Assembly (NCBI GenBank): GCA_945895265.1
Contig: CAMDEF010000022.1
Coordinates: 1 to 57,072 of the forward strand
Reading direction: 5' to 3'
DNA length: 57,072 nucleotides
Source: Bordetella parapertussis
GTDB lineage: Bacteria > Pseudomonadota > Gammaproteobacteria > Burkholderiales > Burkholderiaceae_B
Position 1 is the stretch's first letter; every line of letters starts with the position of its first letter. A program made the translations under genes and the position numbers. Under the pieces are notes generated by a model, which saw only the letters and a program-made list of their open reading frames with translations, searched no databases and was not told the DNA's origin. Of the stretch, positions 39,177 through 50,717 are shown one piece after another.

Positions 39177-40321
39177 GCTCGAACCTCTTTTATCGGAATC
39201 GATCGTTTCAAGGCCATTGTTTCGCTTAAACGCGTACGGTCTTGGACTTCGCCTGCCAATTGCCCGCAGGCCGCATCAATATCGTCGCCACGAGTTTTGC
39301 GCACCGTGGTGACAATACCGGCATCGCTCAATATCTGAGAGAACGTCTTGATACGCGCGGCAGCTGAACGCTTAAGCCCTGAAGCAGGAAAGGGATTAAA
39401 CGGGATGAGATTCAGTTTGCAGTGCACGCGGCGAACAAGGTCAACAAGCTCGTGTGCATGTTGATCAGAATCATTCACGCCATCAAGCATCACATACTCG
39501 AAAGTAATGAAATCGCGTGGCGCAAACTCAAGATAACGCTCGCAGGCAGCGAGCAACTCAGCAAGCGGGTATTTTTTATTCAAGGGCACCAATTGATCGC
39601 GCAATGCATCGCTAGGAGCATGCAAAGACACGGCCAGCGCCACTGGGCAATCTTGCGACAAACGATCCATCATCGGGACGACACCCGAGGTAGAAATCGT
39701 AACGCGACGACGCGACAGGCCATAGGCATTGTCATCAAGCATCAGGCGAACCGCGGTGACCACGGGATCGTAATTGAGCAGGGGCTCGCCCATGCCCATC
39801 ATGACAACGTTGCTAATCACTCGAGCATCAGCGATTTTCTCACCGGCCGCTAGGCGGGACGAATCGATATCTTTTAAGAGTTCGTGGCGAGCCCACCATA
39901 ATTGCCCGATGATCTCGGCAGCCGAGAGATTGCGATTAAACCCTTGATGGCCGGTTGAGCAGAAGCGACAACCAACGTTACAACCCGCTTGGCTAGAAAT
40001 ACAAAGCGTGCCACGATCGTCTTCGGGGATAAACACCGATTCGATCGCATTGCCCTGACCAACGTCAAACAACCACTTGCGGGTGCCATCGCTTGAGCGC
40101 TGCTGTGTGAGCACCGCCGGCGCCTGCACCACGCACTGTTCGGTGAGCTGGGCGCGAAAATCGCGCGCTAGGTCAGTCATATCCTCAAAGCAGCTTGTAT
40201 TGCGCTGATGCACCCACTTTTGCAATTGCCGGGCGCGAAACGGCTTGCCCCCCCACTGCCCCACTAATTGGGTCAGTGCCGGAGCATCAAGCCCAAGCAG
40301 ATTGATCGGTTCAGGATGCAT
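39173..40321 (-). CDS. rlmN: Dual-specificity 23S rRNA/tRNA adenine-C2 methyltransferase
   Basis: 382 aa from the Met at 40321 ([16 protein letters not shown]). A radical-SAM enzyme with the [10 protein letters not shown] motif (CxxxCxxC) holding the 4Fe-4S cluster, [10 protein letters not shown], and the C-terminal catalytic Cys region ([14 protein letters not shown]). It methylates A2503 of 23S rRNA and A37 of some tRNAs. Its stop overlaps the ATG of the RodZ-like gene. Confidence 0.96.
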   Translation of the reverse strand: MHPEPINLLGLDAPALTQLVGQWGGKPFRARQLQKWVHQRNTSCFEDMTDLARDFRAQLTEQCVVQAPAVLTQQRSSDGTRKWLFDVGQGNAIESVFIPEDDRGTLCISSQAGCNVGCRFCSTGHQGFNRNLSAAEIIGQLWWARHELLKDIDSSRLAAGEKIADARVISNVVMMGMGEPLLNYDPVVTAVRLMLDDNAYGLSRRRVTISTSGVVPMMDRLSQDCPVALAVSLHAPSDALRDQLVPLNKKYPLAELLAACERYLEFAPRDFITFEYVMLDGVNDSDQHAHELVDLVRRVHCKLNLIPFNPFPASGLKRSAAARIKTFSQILSDAGIVTTVRKTRGDDIDAACGQLAGEVQDRTRLSETMALKRSIPIKEVRA

Positions 40322-40352
40322 GCAGAGCAAGCCACTTTTTCAGTCAGCCGAA

Positions 40353-40778
40353 TTAACGGCTGTGGATGTTGATTTCAGGAAAGAAAAACGCGATCTCGAC
40401 AGCCGCGGTTTCAGGCGCGTCAGAGCCGTGTACAGCGTTGGCATCGATGCTGTCAGCAAAATCTGCACGGATCGTGCCTTTTTCTGCTTTTTTAGGATCA
40501 GTCGCGCCCATCAGGTCGCGGTTTGTTTGAATGGCGTTTTCGCCTTCAAGGGCTTGCACGAAGACTGGGCCAGAGATCATGAAATCGACCAGGTCTTTGA
40601 AGAAGGGGCGTGCACTGTGCACAGCGTAAAAACGCTCGGCATCAGCACGTGACAGTTGCACCAGGCGTGCAGCAATGACTTTCAAGCCTTTGGCTTCAAA
40701 GCGCGAAACAATTTGACCGATCACGTTCTTTGCAACAGCATCGGGCTTAATAATCGATAGGGTACGTTCGACAGACAT
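40353..40778 (-). CDS. ndk: Nucleoside diphosphate kinase
   Basis: 141 aa from the ATG at 40778 with GGAG upstream. Conserved [18 protein letters not shown] start, the [18 protein letters not shown] segment and the phosphorylated histidine in NAVHGSD. It balances nucleoside triphosphate pools. It is the first gene of the minus-strand cluster and is divergent from valS. Confidence 0.97.
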   Translation of the reverse strand: MSVERTLSIIKPDAVAKNVIGQIVSRFEAKGLKVIAARLVQLSRADAERFYAVHSARPFFKDLVDFMISGPVFVQALEGENAIQTNRDLMGATDPKKAEKGTIRADFADSIDANAVHGSDAPETAAVEIAFFFPEINIHSR

Positions 40779-40837
40779 GTAAAACTCCAAGATTTCTCAA
40801 TAAAAACAGGGACTTTGCTTACGCCCACCGTAACCCA

Positions 40838-40866
40838 ATATTCTACCACGGCACTAAACTCGACAA
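40838..40866 (-). promoter_or_regulatory. Candidate sigma-70 promoter for ndk
   Basis: On the minus strand TTGTCG (40866-40861), a 17-base spacer and GAATAT (40843-40838) in the ndk-valS divergent gap, about 60 bases before the ndk ATG. Moderate matches only. Confidence 0.35.
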
Positions 40867-40948
40867 CATCCTAAAATAGCAGGCTTGAACTGAACTTTTG
40901 CCAGCCTGACTGTAGGCTTGGCGCACTGCCTAACACTTGCGGAACACT

Positions 40949-43849
40949 ATGAACCAGCCCAACCCACTGCCAGATGTGGATCTCTCAAAAAGCTTTGAAC
41001 CCGCCGAGATCGAAGCCCGTTGGTATCCCGAGTGGGAGCGCAGAGGTTATTTTGCCGCCGGCCAACATGTTCAAACGCCTGGGCCTAGAGCCACCGCTGC
41101 GGCTCAGGCACCAGCACCCGCCTACGCCATTCAATTTCCACCCCCAAATGTCACGGGTACGCTGCACATGGGGCATGCGTTTAATCAAACGATCATGGAC
41201 GGCCTGATCCGCTACCACCGCATGCTAGGGTTTGACACGGTGTTTGTGCCTGGCACCGATCACGCAGGCATCGCGACTCAAATTGTGGTTGAACGGCAGC
41301 TCGATGCGCAAAAGGTCTCGCGCCACGACCTCGGTCGTGAAAACTTCATTAAAAAAGTCTGGGAATGGAAAGAGGTTTCAGGCAACACCATCACCAGCCA
41401 GGTGCGACGCCTCGGTGCCTCTGCTGACTGGCCACGTGAATACTTCACGATGGACTCCCAAATGTCAGAAGGTGTTGTCGAAACCTTCGTGCGCCTGCAC
41501 AAGCAAGGCTTGATCTATCGTGGCAAGCGCTTGGTGAACTGGGATCCCAAACTGATGACCGCGGTGTCTGACCTTGAGGTGCAAGCGGTCGAAACCGAGG
41601 GGCATTTGTGGCACATCCAGTACCCGTTCGTCGATGGCCCCCAAACCATCACACAAGCTGACGGTACGGTACAAACACTATCGGGCATGACAATCGTCAC
41701 CACGCGCCCCGAGACCATGCTGGCCGATGGCGCGTTATGTGTGCATCCCGATGACGAACGCTACAAGCACCTAATCGGCAAAATGGTCGATCTGCCGTTA
41801 TGCAACCGCCAGATTCCAATTATTGCCGATAGCTTTGTGGACCAAGCTTTTGGTACCGGCTGCGTCAAAATCACAGGTGCCCACGACTTTAACGACTACG
41901 CCTGCGCCATGCGCCATGGTTTGCCCTTGATTGTGATTTTTACGCTTGATGCGAAAGTCAGCGATCAGGCGCCAGCGCAATTTCAAGGCATGGATCGTTT
42001 TGATGCCCGCAAGGCCGTTGTCGCTGAACTTGAAAAACAAGGTTTTTTGGTTAAGGTTGACGCACACAAAATGATGCAACCACGCGGTGACCGTAGCGGC
42101 GCCGTGCTTGAACCCATGCTGACTGATCAATGGTTTGTGGCAATGAGCAAACCTGCACCCGCAGACACACTCCACCCAGGCAAAAGCATCACCGAAGTGG
42201 CACTTGAGGTCGTCGCGAAAGGCGACGTGCAGTTCTATCCTTCAAACTGGACAACCACCTATAACCAGTGGCTTGAAAATATCCAAGACTGGTGCATTTC
42301 GCGGCAGTTATGGTGGGGCCATCAGATCCCAGCTTGGTACGCGACCGATGGTCAAGTGTTTGTTGCGCACACCGAGGCTGAGGCTCTTAGTCAGGCAGCG
42401 GCAGCGGGCGTCACTGGTCCGCTCACGCGCGACCCAGACGTGCTTGACACCTGGTTCTCGTCGGCACTGGTGCCCTTCACCACCATGGGCTGGCCCGAAC
42501 AAACCGCCGACTACGCGCGTTATTTACCTTCAAGCGTATTGGTCACAGGTTTTGACATTATCTTTTTTTGGGTGGCGCGCATGGTCATGATGACCACCCA
42601 CCTGACAGGACAAGTCCCCTTTAAACATGTTTACGTGCATGGCTTAATTCGCGACGCCGAAGGCCAAAAAATGAGCAAATCCAAGGGCAACACGCTTGAC
42701 CCTGTGGATTTGATTGATGGCGTCGATCTTGAAACCTTGGTGGGCAAACGCACCTATGGTTTGATGAACCCCAAGCAAGCGGGCGCCATTGAAAAAACCA
42801 CTCGCAAACAGTTTCCCGATGGGATCCCAGCCTTTGGCACTGATGCACTGCGCTTTACCATGGCTGCCTATGCAAGCCTTGGGCGCAACATCAATTTTGA
42901 TCTGAAACGTTGTGAAGGCTATCGCAATTTTTGCAACAAGCTCTGGAACGCCACCCGTTTTGTCTTAATGAATACCGAGGGCCAAGAGTTGGCCGCAGCA
43001 ACCGATACCTCGGCACAAAGTTTTGTCGATCGCTGGATCATCAGCGAGCTGCAACTGCTTGAGCAAGAGGTGGGCAAAGGCTTTGCCGACTACCGCTTTG
43101 ATAATATTTCGAACGCTCTGTATCACTTTGTGTGGGACGAATACTGCGACTGGTATCTTGAGCTTGCGAAGGTTCAAATTCAAACCAGCACGCCCGAGCA
43201 ACAACGCGCCACGCGCCGCACCTTGATTCGGGTACTTGAGGCGATATTGCGTCTGCTGCACCCAATCATGCCTTTCATCACCGAAGAGCTCTGGCAAAAG
43301 GTGTCGCTCGTGGCGGGCAAACGCGTCGCAACCGACTTGACCAGCATTTCGATTCAACCTTTTCCACAGCCAAACCTCGAAGCGGTCGACCCAGAAGCCA
43401 CTGCACGCGTGGCGTTATTAAAAGGCCAGATTGAAGCGGTCAGAGCCTTGCGTGGCGAAATGAATCTCTCGCCTGCTGCTCGGGTGCCACTGATCGCAAA
43501 AGGGCCTCAAGGCATGCTCAACGAGCACGCTGCCTACGTTGCAGCGTTGGCCAAATTGTCTGGGGTTGAAGTTGTGACTGAGCTGCCAGATGACGGCTCG
43601 CCCGTGCAAGTGGTTGGGGATACCCACCTGATGCTGAAAGTTGAAATCGATGTCGCCGCCGAGCGTGTGCGCTTAGACAAAGAGATCGCCCGTTTAGCAG
43701 GTGAAATTGCTAAAGCGCAGGCAAAGCTGACCAACGAATCGTTTGTTGCGCGCGCACCTGCTGCTGTGGTCGAACAAGAAAAGCTGCGGGTTGAGCAGTT
43801 TGGCGATACGCTTAAGCAAGTGCAGGCGCAACGCGCTAAATTGGGATGA
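40949..43849 (+). CDS. valS: Valyl-tRNA synthetase
   Basis: 966 aa from the ATG at 40949. Class I synthetase with the HIGH-type motif [13 protein letters not shown], an editing (CP1) domain ([26 protein letters not shown]), KMSKSKGN, an anticodon-binding helical domain and a C-terminal coiled-coil arm. It charges tRNA-Val and edits mischarged threonine. It is the only large plus-strand gene of the core region and converges on trmD with a 45-base gap that lacks an obvious terminator. Confidence 0.98.
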   Translation: MNQPNPLPDVDLSKSFEPAEIEARWYPEWERRGYFAAGQHVQTPGPRATAAAQAPAPAYAIQFPPPNVTGTLHMGHAFNQTIMDGLIRYHRMLGFDTVFVPGTDHAGIATQIVVERQLDAQKVSRHDLGRENFIKKVWEWKEVSGNTITSQVRRLGASADWPREYFTMDSQMSEGVVETFVRLHKQGLIYRGKRLVNWDPKLMTAVSDLEVQAVETEGHLWHIQYPFVDGPQTITQADGTVQTLSGMTIVTTRPETMLADGALCVHPDDERYKHLIGKMVDLPLCNRQIPIIADSFVDQAFGTGCVKITGAHDFNDYACAMRHGLPLIVIFTLDAKVSDQAPAQFQGMDRFDARKAVVAELEKQGFLVKVDAHKMMQPRGDRSGAVLEPMLTDQWFVAMSKPAPADTLHPGKSITEVALEVVAKGDVQFYPSNWTTTYNQWLENIQDWCISRQLWWGHQIPAWYATDGQVFVAHTEAEALSQAAAAGVTGPLTRDPDVLDTWFSSALVPFTTMGWPEQTADYARYLPSSVLVTGFDIIFFWVARMVMMTTHLTGQVPFKHVYVHGLIRDAEGQKMSKSKGNTLDPVDLIDGVDLETLVGKRTYGLMNPKQAGAIEKTTRKQFPDGIPAFGTDALRFTMAAYASLGRNINFDLKRCEGYRNFCNKLWNATRFVLMNTEGQELAAATDTSAQSFVDRWIISELQLLEQEVGKGFADYRFDNISNALYHFVWDEYCDWYLELAKVQIQTSTPEQQRATRRTLIRVLEAILRLLHPIMPFITEELWQKVSLVAGKRVATDLTSISIQPFPQPNLEAVDPEATARVALLKGQIEAVRALRGEMNLSPAARVPLIAKGPQGMLNEHAAYVAALAKLSGVEVVTELPDDGSPVQVVGDTHLMLKVEIDVAAERVRLDKEIARLAGEIAKAQAKLTNESFVARAPAAVVEQEKLRVEQFGDTLKQVQAQRAKLG

Positions 43850-43894
43850 TATGCGCTGGGCTCTGGCGCTGAGTCGCGAAATAAGGATCAATGC

Positions 43895-44818
43895 CTAAGG
43901 AGCGACCAAGGTCAGCAAATACCGCTCGTCAGCCGCGGTTAACAAACCGCGGGTGCGCGCCTGGTCGATCAGGTCTGGCCGGTTAGCAAGCGTGATCGCT
44001 AGCGATTGCTCGCGCCGCCAGCGTGCGATATTTGCGTGGTTACCTGACAGCAATACCGCTGGCACGGCTCGGCCGTTTAAGTTTTCGGGGCGAGTGTAAT
44101 GCGGGCTATCTAACAAGCCTGATAACGACTCTTGAAAAGAGTCTTGTGCTGACGATTGCCCATGATTCAAGGCACCAGGTAACAAGCGGACTGCGGCGTC
44201 GATCATGGCTAACGCAGCGATCTCGCCGCCCGACAAGACAAAATCACCAAGCGACCACTGCTCGTCGACATGCTGATCAATAAACCGCTGATCAACGCCT
44301 TCGTAGCGACCACAGATAAAAATCGCACCTGAGGACTGCGCCAGACGCTGGGCCTGCGCTTGATCAAACGGCTTGCCAATGGGTGAGAGCAACACCACGG
44401 GGGCTTGATCTTGAGTGGGTTGTTCTTGTTTCGCTTGCTCTTGTTTCGCTTGCTCTTGTGTCGCTTGCTCTTGTTTCGCTTGCTCTTGTTTCGCTTGCTC
44501 TTGTGTCGCTTGCTCTTGTTTCGCTTGCTCTTGTTTCGCTTGCTCTTGTGTCGCTCGTTCTTGCCCAGCGTGATCTTGTGTATCCCTCTGAGTGCGAATC
44601 GCTGAGAGCGCACGCGTTAAAGGCTCGGCCATCATGACCATGCCGGGCCCGCCACCATAGGGACGGTCGTCTACCGTGCGATGCACATCTTCGGTGTAAT
44701 CACGCGGGCTATGAGTATGCAAAGACCAGAGTTGATTGCCGTGCGCGCGGCCCGTCACGCCAAGGTCGCGCACCACGCTAAACATTTCAGGAAACAAAGT
44801 GACGAGATCGATTCGCAT
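43895..44818 (-). CDS. trmD: tRNA (guanine37-N1)-methyltransferase with a Gln-rich repeat insert
   Basis: 307 aa SPOUT enzyme; family members are usually about 250. Conserved parts are [27 protein letters not shown] (about 54-67), [11 protein letters not shown] (about 143-153), [13 protein letters not shown] and [14 protein letters not shown] (trefoil knot). Between residues about 76 and 140 an insert consists of (Ala-Lys/Thr-Gln-Glu-Gln)n encoded by 15-base repeats. It methylates G37 to prevent frameshifting. It lies 10 bases after rimM in the rpsP-rimM-trmD operon. Confidence 0.95.
   Translation of the reverse strand: MRIDLVTLFPEMFSVVRDLGVTGRAHGNQLWSLHTHSPRDYTEDVHRTVDDRPYGGGPGMVMMAEPLTRALSAIRTQRDTQDHAGQERATQEQAKQEQAKQEQATQEQAKQEQAKQEQATQEQAKQEQAKQEQPTQDQAPVVLLSPIGKPFDQAQAQRLAQSSGAIFICGRYEGVDQRFIDQHVDEQWSLGDFVLSGGEIAALAMIDAAVRLLPGALNHGQSSAQDSFQESLSGLLDSPHYTRPENLNGRAVPAVLLSGNHANIARWRREQSLAITLANRPDLIDQARTRGLLTAADERYLLTLVAP
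44399..44548 (-). repeat. Nested 15/45-base tandem repeat in trmD
   Basis: Ten 15-base units (about GCTTGCTCTTGTTTC on the plus strand) in which every third unit has G for T, giving a 45-base higher-order period repeated three times (protein [15 protein letters not shown]). The reading frame is kept throughout, so copy changes alter only the loop length. Confidence 0.9.
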
Positions 44819-44828
44819 CGCAGCGATT

Positions 44829-45425
44829 CTAAAAGTCTACGGGCCAATCGGTATCGATTCGACGCGCCGCAATATCAACATGCTGCACGTGAGCAGCCAC
44901 AAAGGGCACGAGTGTTTCTTGCGGCTTACCTTTTGCATCAAGCAAGGCGAGAGGCTCTGCTGCCTCTTGTGCTTGCTGACGGTGTACTTTGAGAAGCGCG
45001 TGGGCGCCGTTATCAACGACCTCGTGCACCACACCAAGCAAGCCCTCTGCGCCAAATACCTGACAGCCCACCAGATCAACCCAGTAGTACTCGTCTGTTT
45101 GAGCTTTAGGGAAATGTTGTCGGGATACCAAAACGGCATAACCGCGCAAGCTTTCAGCCAAGTCACGCTCACCAACACCTTCAAGATCGGCAACGACCGT
45201 AGAGCCCTGCGGGCGCATCTGTTTGACCTTGTGGGGCACTGGGGCACCTGGCTTAGCCAAAGGCGCAACGGGCGCGACCAACCACCACACGGGTGCGGCG
45301 CGAAGTACAGTACCTTGAGCAGAATGCGGCTGAATCTTGACCCAACCGCGCACACCATAGGCTGAAATGATCCGACCTAGTTCGATCAGATCATCTGGCG
45401 CTGTTGCGGCGCCATCAACAGCCAT
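44829..45425 (-). CDS. rimM: 16S rRNA processing protein RimM
   Basis: 198 aa from the ATG at 45425 (a TTG one codon earlier is possible). N-terminal RimM domain ([20 protein letters not shown]) and C-terminal PRC-barrel ([13 protein letters not shown]...LLGVVHEV). It binds ribosomal protein S19 and helps 30S maturation. It starts 3 bases after the rpsP stop. Confidence 0.95.
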   Translation of the reverse strand: MAVDGAATAPDDLIELGRIISAYGVRGWVKIQPHSAQGTVLRAAPVWWLVAPVAPLAKPGAPVPHKVKQMRPQGSTVVADLEGVGERDLAESLRGYAVLVSRQHFPKAQTDEYYWVDLVGCQVFGAEGLLGVVHEVVDNGAHALLKVHRQQAQEAAEPLALLDAKGKPQETLVPFVAAHVQHVDIAARRIDTDWPVDF

Positions 45426-45428
45426 CAA

Positions 45429-45689
45429 TTAAGCCGCTGTCGCGACTTTGGCAGAGAAGTCTTTAACCAAGCGGGCAACCGCTGGAGACAACTGAGCACC
45501 AACACCAGTCCAGTGACTGACGCGGTCAAGCGCAATACGCAGACGCTCTTCGTTTGCATTGGCAACGGGGTTATAAAAACCAACGCGCTCAATAAAACGA
45601 CCATCACGGCGATCACGAGAATCGGTCGCTACGAGGTTGTAAAAAGGACGCTTCTTGGAGCCGCCACGGGCCAGGCGAATCACGACCAT
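45429..45689 (-). CDS. rpsP: 30S ribosomal protein S16
   Basis: 86 aa with the conserved [20 protein letters not shown] start, [19 protein letters not shown] and the [21 protein letters not shown] end. First gene of rpsP-rimM-trmD. Normal length for bS16. Confidence 0.97.
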   Translation of the reverse strand: MVVIRLARGGSKKRPFYNLVATDSRDRRDGRFIERVGFYNPVANANEERLRIALDRVSHWTGVGAQLSPAVARLVKDFSAKVATAA

Positions 45690-45749
45690 AGGTAATACCT
45701 TGAAAATGTTCAGGAAAGTCTAGCAGTATAGCACCATTTTGCCAAAAGA

Positions 45750-46028
45750 CTAGGAGGTTGTCGCCACCGGCTTCAGGCGTCGTTTCAGGTAATGCGTGAC
45801 CCGCTCAACCTCGTCGACTTGAGTCAACAGCTCGTTTCCGGTTTGCCGGCAAAAAGCCTGAAAATCGCGAACCGCGCCGCGATCGGTGGTGATCACACGT
45901 AACACCTCGCCCGGCAAGATTGTGGCAAGTGCTTTCTTTGCCCGCAAAATCGGCAGCGGGCAAGCGAGCCCCACTGCGTCAACGGTGTGCTGATACTCAG
46001 GGATGCTGCCTGCAGTCGTGTCAGCCAT
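45750..46028 (-). CDS. TusA-family sulfur-carrier protein
   Basis: 92 aa with the family signature [16 protein letters not shown]; the Cys of CPxP carries persulfide sulfur. TusA-type proteins deliver sulfur for tRNA thiolation or cofactor synthesis; which pathway this one serves cannot be decided. Its ATG overlaps the end of alaS by 8 bases, so it is probably translated from the alaS transcript. Confidence 0.88.
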   Translation of the reverse strand: MADTTAGSIPEYQHTVDAVGLACPLPILRAKKALATILPGEVLRVITTDRGAVRDFQAFCRQTGNELLTQVDEVERVTHYLKRRLKPVATTS

Positions 46029-48669
46029 GCGACTCAGCCCAAGCTTTCACGCTTGCCAAAGCACCCGAAAGTGCCGCTAAATCGGTGCCACCGCCCATCG
46101 CCATGTCAGGGCGTCCGCCACCTTTGCCACCAACCTGAGTCGCCACAAAACCAACCAGATCGCCGGCTTTGATCTTGCCTGACAAATCGGCGGTCACGCC
46201 GCCCACTAAACTAATTTTGCCATCGGCTGAGCGCGCGGCCAACAACACCACGGCAGATTTGAGACGATCTTTGAGTTGATCAACCATCGAGCGTAAGTCT
46301 TTGGGATCGACGCCCTGCACTTCGGTGACCAACAGTTTGAACCCTGCGGCAAGTGTCAGCGCCTGATCCGTTAACGCCTTACCGGCGCTTGAAGCCAGTT
46401 TGGCACGCGCTTGCTCGAGTTCTTTTTCAACAGCCTTGAGTTGCTCTTGAAGCAGAGCAATACGCTCGGGCAGTTCGGCTGGTTGTGTTTTGAGTGCCGC
46501 AGCAGCACGCTGCGCGGTCGCATTCAGGTTTTGTACCCAGGCTAGGGCATTGCCGCCCGTGACGGCTTCAATGCGCCGCACGCCTGCAGCCACACCACCT
46601 TCAGAGACCACTTTAAACAAACCGATATCACCGGTGCGGGCAACGTGGGTGCCGCCGCACAATTCGCGTGAAAAACCAATATCAAGCACGCGCACGGTAT
46701 CGCCGTATTTTTCGCCAAACAAGGCCATGGCGCCGCCCTTGACGGCATCGTCATACGACATCACTTGAGCCTGCGCGGCATTGTTTGCCAGCACCTCAGC
46801 GTTGACCAGGGTCTCGACTTTGGCGATATCAGCATCAGAGATCGGTGCATCGTGTGCGAAGTCGAAGCGAGTTTTATCAGCATCCACCAAGGAACCGCGC
46901 TGCTGCACATGGCTGCCCAACACGTCGCGCAAGGCTTTATGCATCAGGTGTGTGGCCGAGTGATTACGCACTGTGCGAGCGCGATACTCGGTATTTACCT
47001 GAGCGCTAACCACTTGCCCAAGTTTGAGAGTGCCAGCGCTGAGTTTGCCGTGATGGCCAAACACGTTGGGTTGAATTTTTTGTGTATCGAGAACTGCAAA
47101 AGTGGCCGTACCGTTCGCACCAAGCAACTGACCCGTATCACCAACCTGCCCACCCGACTCGGCGTAGAACGGCGTCGTATCAAGCACGACGATCGCGTCT
47201 TGGCCCGCCGAAATTTGCTCAACAGGTGCACCGCCCACATACAGCGCCAACACCTTTGCCTCAGTTTGCAGCTGTGCGTACCCTTCAAACTGGGTCAGTG
47301 CCCCCTGGTACACCAAGCCCTCGGCCATTTTGAATTTACCGGCGGCACGCGCTTGATCGCGCTGGCGATCCATCGCCTTGTCAAAGCCAGCTTCATCGAC
47401 CTCGACATTGCGCTCGCGACAAATATCGGCCGTCAGATCAAAAGGGAATCCGTAAGTGTCATAAAGTGTAAACACAGTATTGCCATCTAGCGTTGGCAAG
47501 GTTTCGCTACCCGCTTTGGCCGCGGGTAAGGCCGCGAGCGCAACATCAAGAATTTTCATGCCGTGCTCAAGGGTTTCGCCAAAACGCTCTTCTTCTTGGC
47601 GCAGCACTTGCTCGACCCGACTCGCCGTTTTTGTTAACTCGGGGTAAGCCTCACCCATCTCTTTGACGAGATCTTTGACCAACAAATAAAAGAACGGCTT
47701 GGTTTGACCCAGTTTGTAGCCATGACGCAAGGCGCGACGTACGATACGCCGCAACACATAGCCTCGACCTTCGTTACTCGGGATCACGCCATCGACGATC
47801 AAAAAGCTGCAGGCACGAATGTGGTCAGCAATCACCCTGAGCGAGTTGTGCGCTAAGTCTTTGCAACCCGTTTCACGTGACGCCGCAGCAATCAGCGCCA
47901 CAAACAAATCAATCTCATAATTTGAGTGCACGTGCTGCAACACTGCCGCCAAGCGCTCGAGCCCCATCCCGGTGTCGACACAGGGCTTAGGGAGCGGTGT
48001 CAGCGTGCCGACGGCGTCGCGCTCGAATTGCATAAACACGAGGTTCCAGATCTCGATGTAACGATCGCCATCTTGTTCGGGCGAGCCGGGTGGGCCGCCC
48101 CAAACATCAGGGCCATGATCGTAAAAAATTTCGGTGCAGGGGCCGCAAGGACCCGTATCAGCCATTTGCCAAAAATTGTCTGACGCGTAACGCGCGCCCT
48201 TGTTATCACCAATCCGGACGATGCGCTCGGGCGGGACCCCAATCTCGTTCTGCCAAATCGCGTAAGCCTCGTCATCTTCTTGATAGACGGTGACCCAAAG
48301 TTTTTCTTTGGGCAAAGCATAAACCTGTGTCAGCATCGCCCAAGCAAACTTGATGGCATCGTGCTTGAAATAATCACCAAAGCTGAAATTGCCCAACATC
48401 TCAAAAAAGGTGTGATGACGTGCGGTATAGCCAACATTTTCAAGGTCGTTGTGCTTACCACCCGCACGCACGCTACGTTGGGAAGACGTGGCGCGGGTAT
48501 AAGGACGCGAGTCTTTGCCGGTAAAAACGTCTTTGAACTGCACCATGCCCGAATTGGTAAACAACAGAGTTGGGTCGTTTCCAGGCACCAGTGACGAAGA
48601 GGGAACGGCAGTGTGCCCTTGAGACTGAAAATATTGTAAGAATTTTTGACGGATTTCGGACGTTTTCAT
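46021..48669 (-). CDS. alaS: Alanyl-tRNA synthetase
   Basis: 882 aa, the usual length. Class II catalytic domain ([31 protein letters not shown] region), tRNA recognition domain, the editing domain with [12 protein letters not shown] and CGGTHV zinc ligands, and the C-terminal C-Ala domain. It charges tRNA-Ala and hydrolyses Ser/Gly mischarging. It lies downstream of the pilus operon on the same strand with a 107-base gap containing a TATACT-like box. Confidence 0.98.
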   Translation of the reverse strand: MKTSEIRQKFLQYFQSQGHTAVPSSSLVPGNDPTLLFTNSGMVQFKDVFTGKDSRPYTRATSSQRSVRAGGKHNDLENVGYTARHHTFFEMLGNFSFGDYFKHDAIKFAWAMLTQVYALPKEKLWVTVYQEDDEAYAIWQNEIGVPPERIVRIGDNKGARYASDNFWQMADTGPCGPCTEIFYDHGPDVWGGPPGSPEQDGDRYIEIWNLVFMQFERDAVGTLTPLPKPCVDTGMGLERLAAVLQHVHSNYEIDLFVALIAAASRETGCKDLAHNSLRVIADHIRACSFLIVDGVIPSNEGRGYVLRRIVRRALRHGYKLGQTKPFFYLLVKDLVKEMGEAYPELTKTASRVEQVLRQEEERFGETLEHGMKILDVALAALPAAKAGSETLPTLDGNTVFTLYDTYGFPFDLTADICRERNVEVDEAGFDKAMDRQRDQARAAGKFKMAEGLVYQGALTQFEGYAQLQTEAKVLALYVGGAPVEQISAGQDAIVVLDTTPFYAESGGQVGDTGQLLGANGTATFAVLDTQKIQPNVFGHHGKLSAGTLKLGQVVSAQVNTEYRARTVRNHSATHLMHKALRDVLGSHVQQRGSLVDADKTRFDFAHDAPISDADIAKVETLVNAEVLANNAAQAQVMSYDDAVKGGAMALFGEKYGDTVRVLDIGFSRELCGGTHVARTGDIGLFKVVSEGGVAAGVRRIEAVTGGNALAWVQNLNATAQRAAAALKTQPAELPERIALLQEQLKAVEKELEQARAKLASSAGKALTDQALTLAAGFKLLVTEVQGVDPKDLRSMVDQLKDRLKSAVVLLAARSADGKISLVGGVTADLSGKIKAGDLVGFVATQVGGKGGGRPDMAMGGGTDLAALSGALASVKAWAESHG

Positions 48670-48776
48670 CGCGCAGCACTGAAATAAAGTAAGCAGACCA
48701 TCACACCGCCAAAACGATGCAACCCTTTGAATTTAAGCCCCTAGTATAAAGGCTATGCCCGAACCCGCCCTTCGAG

Positions 48777-49877
48777 CTACCGCAGACACAAAAAGCTGCG
48801 ATATTCACCGCTTTCTTGCCCTTTGAAGCCCCAGGCCGCAAGCAGCATCGGCGAAAACCCTGCGGGGCAACTACATTGGCCCGTTTTGGGATTGACCATG
48901 CTGACGTCACTCTGATTCCAGAACAAAAACTCTGCCAGATGTCGATTGCCATGGCAAGAACGCCAACTATGCGTCAAAAACACACCACCAAAACTTGCCC
49001 CTGAAAGCTGCCAGCGCCCCTGATGGCAGGCCAGGAGGTTGCCATCTACACCGCGGCCAATCAACCCTGACGCTTCACAAGCGTTGCCCTCGGCGGCCAA
49101 TGCGCCGACTTGCAAATATTCGCCGGCCGAAATCCGAGTTCCCGCTCGTAGCGCAGCACCAGCCACGACATCCGCCGGCGTGCGGATCTCTTGAGCCACC
49201 TCAAGCTTTCCCTTGAGCACGGTATCGCGCAGGTCGTTCTGCCGAACAAAATGAGCGTACTGCGTCGAATCGTAGAAACTCAGAGCGGCAATCGTACCGA
49301 TTGGTAAAGGCGCAAGTTCAGCGCTTGGGGGGTTCGGTCGATCAACGATTGCGCCCTTGATCCGCTGTGGCAAAAATGGATGAACTGAGGCGCCCTGCCC
49401 TTCGAGGGCTGTCAACAATTTTCCGAGTCGGTTGGTGTCATTGGCCTGGCGCAGTTGCCCGGCAACAGGTTGCGCCCAGACCAAGGCTTCAATTTTGCAC
49501 CCTCTGGTCAGACACGCCCCTTGAGGCGTAAACACGCGCACCCGTGCCTCGTACCCCAAGGCAGATCTGCTCGGAAAGCCTGTTGACAAGTGCCCCGCAG
49601 CAATCAGTTCTGCAATCGTGGGCTGCCAGATATCGCGATAGCCTGACCCCCCTGGCTCGGGCTGCACAATCCCCACTAGCAGATCAGCCTGACGCACAAG
49701 CATCTGATCAACCGCTTTTTTAAGTGTCAGCAGCCAAATTCCGGTGGACTGAGCTGCAGCATCTTCAGCCTGCTGCATCCAGAATGACCCACCCCAAAGC
49801 GCGAGCAACGAAGCCAGCGCCATGGCGATGATCAGCTCGAGTAATGCAAAACCGCCTTCTGGCTTAGTGTCGCGCAT
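48777..49877 (-). CDS. pilV: PilV-like tip/minor prepilin of a type IVb pilus
   Basis: 366 aa from the ATG at 49877, two bases after the pilS stop. Short leader with prepilin cleavage site EGG/FALLELIIAM, then one hydrophobic helix. The long body matches the PilV (shufflon-type) N-terminal domain in layout, with Cys-rich ends (CLTRGCK; CEASGLIGRGVDGNLLACHQGRWQ; CSCPAGFSP). In R64-like pili the variable C-terminus recognises recipient lipopolysaccharide. I found no rci recombinase or inverted cassettes, so the C-terminus appears fixed. Confidence 0.8.
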   Translation of the reverse strand: MRDTKPEGGFALLELIIAMALASLLALWGGSFWMQQAEDAAAQSTGIWLLTLKKAVDQMLVRQADLLVGIVQPEPGGSGYRDIWQPTIAELIAAGHLSTGFPSRSALGYEARVRVFTPQGACLTRGCKIEALVWAQPVAGQLRQANDTNRLGKLLTALEGQGASVHPFLPQRIKGAIVDRPNPPSAELAPLPIGTIAALSFYDSTQYAHFVRQNDLRDTVLKGKLEVAQEIRTPADVVAGAALRAGTRISAGEYLQVGALAAEGNACEASGLIGRGVDGNLLACHQGRWQLSGASFGGVFLTHSWRSCHGNRHLAEFLFWNQSDVSMVNPKTGQCSCPAGFSPMLLAAWGFKGQESGEYRSFLCLR

Positions 49878-49879
49878 GA

Positions 49880-50557
49880 CTAGCGGATAGTAAAAACAAA
49901 TGTGTTGCGATCGCCGCTCACGCACTGCGCGTCGGCCAGCACAGGGTTGTAAGGCATAGTTGGTTCGGTCAGAGTGTTCTTCACCATCATCGGGCCGTTC
50001 GCCCCAGCGATCGTCACCACCTCGGCCAAGCGTTGCAAAATCGAGGCAAGTGCAGGGCAAGCCGCCTGATTGACATCATTTAAAGTCAAAGAAAAAGCCG
50101 AACCACTCGACCCCCCGGCCACAGCTTGCGGTTCGACAGAGATCACCCCTCGGCCAGAATGCCCCGTACCACCCAAACCATGTGCAACGCTTGCGCGAGG
50201 CCCAAAACCCGTCACGGACACCACGCTCGAAGAGCGCAACGCGTTGGCCAAAGCGCCGCTATCCAGCCCGAGGTATGGGCTCGCGCCAAAGCCGTTGGTA
50301 TTTGCTTTCATTCGTGCAACAAAACGCTGCATCTCTTCAGCAACACGGGGCACTTTGTTTTCAATCACATACCCTTGAATCGCCGGAATCCCGATGATCG
50401 CGATCAACATCATTAACGTGGTGACGATCGAAATCTCGATCAACGAAAATCCTCGTTGCGCGGCAAAGCGGCACGCGCGTTTTCCATGCAACGTAACAAA
50501 TGGTCGTAGCAAGCTGGCGACCAAATCGTCAGCTTGCTTCAAAAAGAGTGTATTCAT
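49880..50557 (-). CDS. pilS: PilS-like major prepilin of a type IVb pilus
   Basis: 225 aa. A long type IVb leader of about 36 residues precedes the cleavage site QRG/FSLIEISIVTTLM, followed by the N-terminal pilin helix and a Gly/Ser-rich globular domain with a Cys pair near the C-terminus (ACPAL... and AQCVSG). GGAG lies eight bases before the ATG. It polymerises into the thin pilus. It lies between pilR (124-base gap) and pilV. Confidence 0.85.
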   Translation of the reverse strand: MNTLFLKQADDLVASLLRPFVTLHGKRACRFAAQRGFSLIEISIVTTLMMLIAIIGIPAIQGYVIENKVPRVAEEMQRFVARMKANTNGFGASPYLGLDSGALANALRSSSVVSVTGFGPRASVAHGLGGTGHSGRGVISVEPQAVAGGSSGSAFSLTLNDVNQAACPALASILQRLAEVVTIAGANGPMMVKNTLTEPTMPYNPVLADAQCVSGDRNTFVFTIR

Positions 50558-50600
50558 CTTACGAACTCCGAAATTAAACAGATTAAATAGAGCAAACTAG

Positions 50601-50717
50601 AAGCATCAACGGCCGCAATGCAAACTCAAGGACTGCCTGAGATTGAATCAGTCGAACAAAGATCATCAACGCGCGTAATCATCAACGTGCGTAATACAAA
50701 CTCAACGACTGCCTGAG
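50601..50717 (-). repeat. Imperfect 41-base duplication of the pilR 3' end
   Basis: The last 12 codons of pilR with its stop and following bases (50677-50717) reappear at 50601-50641 with six or so substitutions, and a shorter GATGATTACGC(A/G)CGTT repeat lies between them. The downstream copy has no gene of its own. It looks like a tandem duplication scar. Confidence 0.8.

Noticed and set aside
44383..44637. Leu/Ala/Val repetitive frames on the plus strand opposite trmD
   Set aside because: They are shadows of the 15-base repeats in trmD; no start signals and no conserved domain.
48777..49877. Active shufflon at pilV
   Set aside because: I saw no rci recombinase and no inverted sfx-type repeats or alternative C-terminal cassettes downstream; alaS follows directly.
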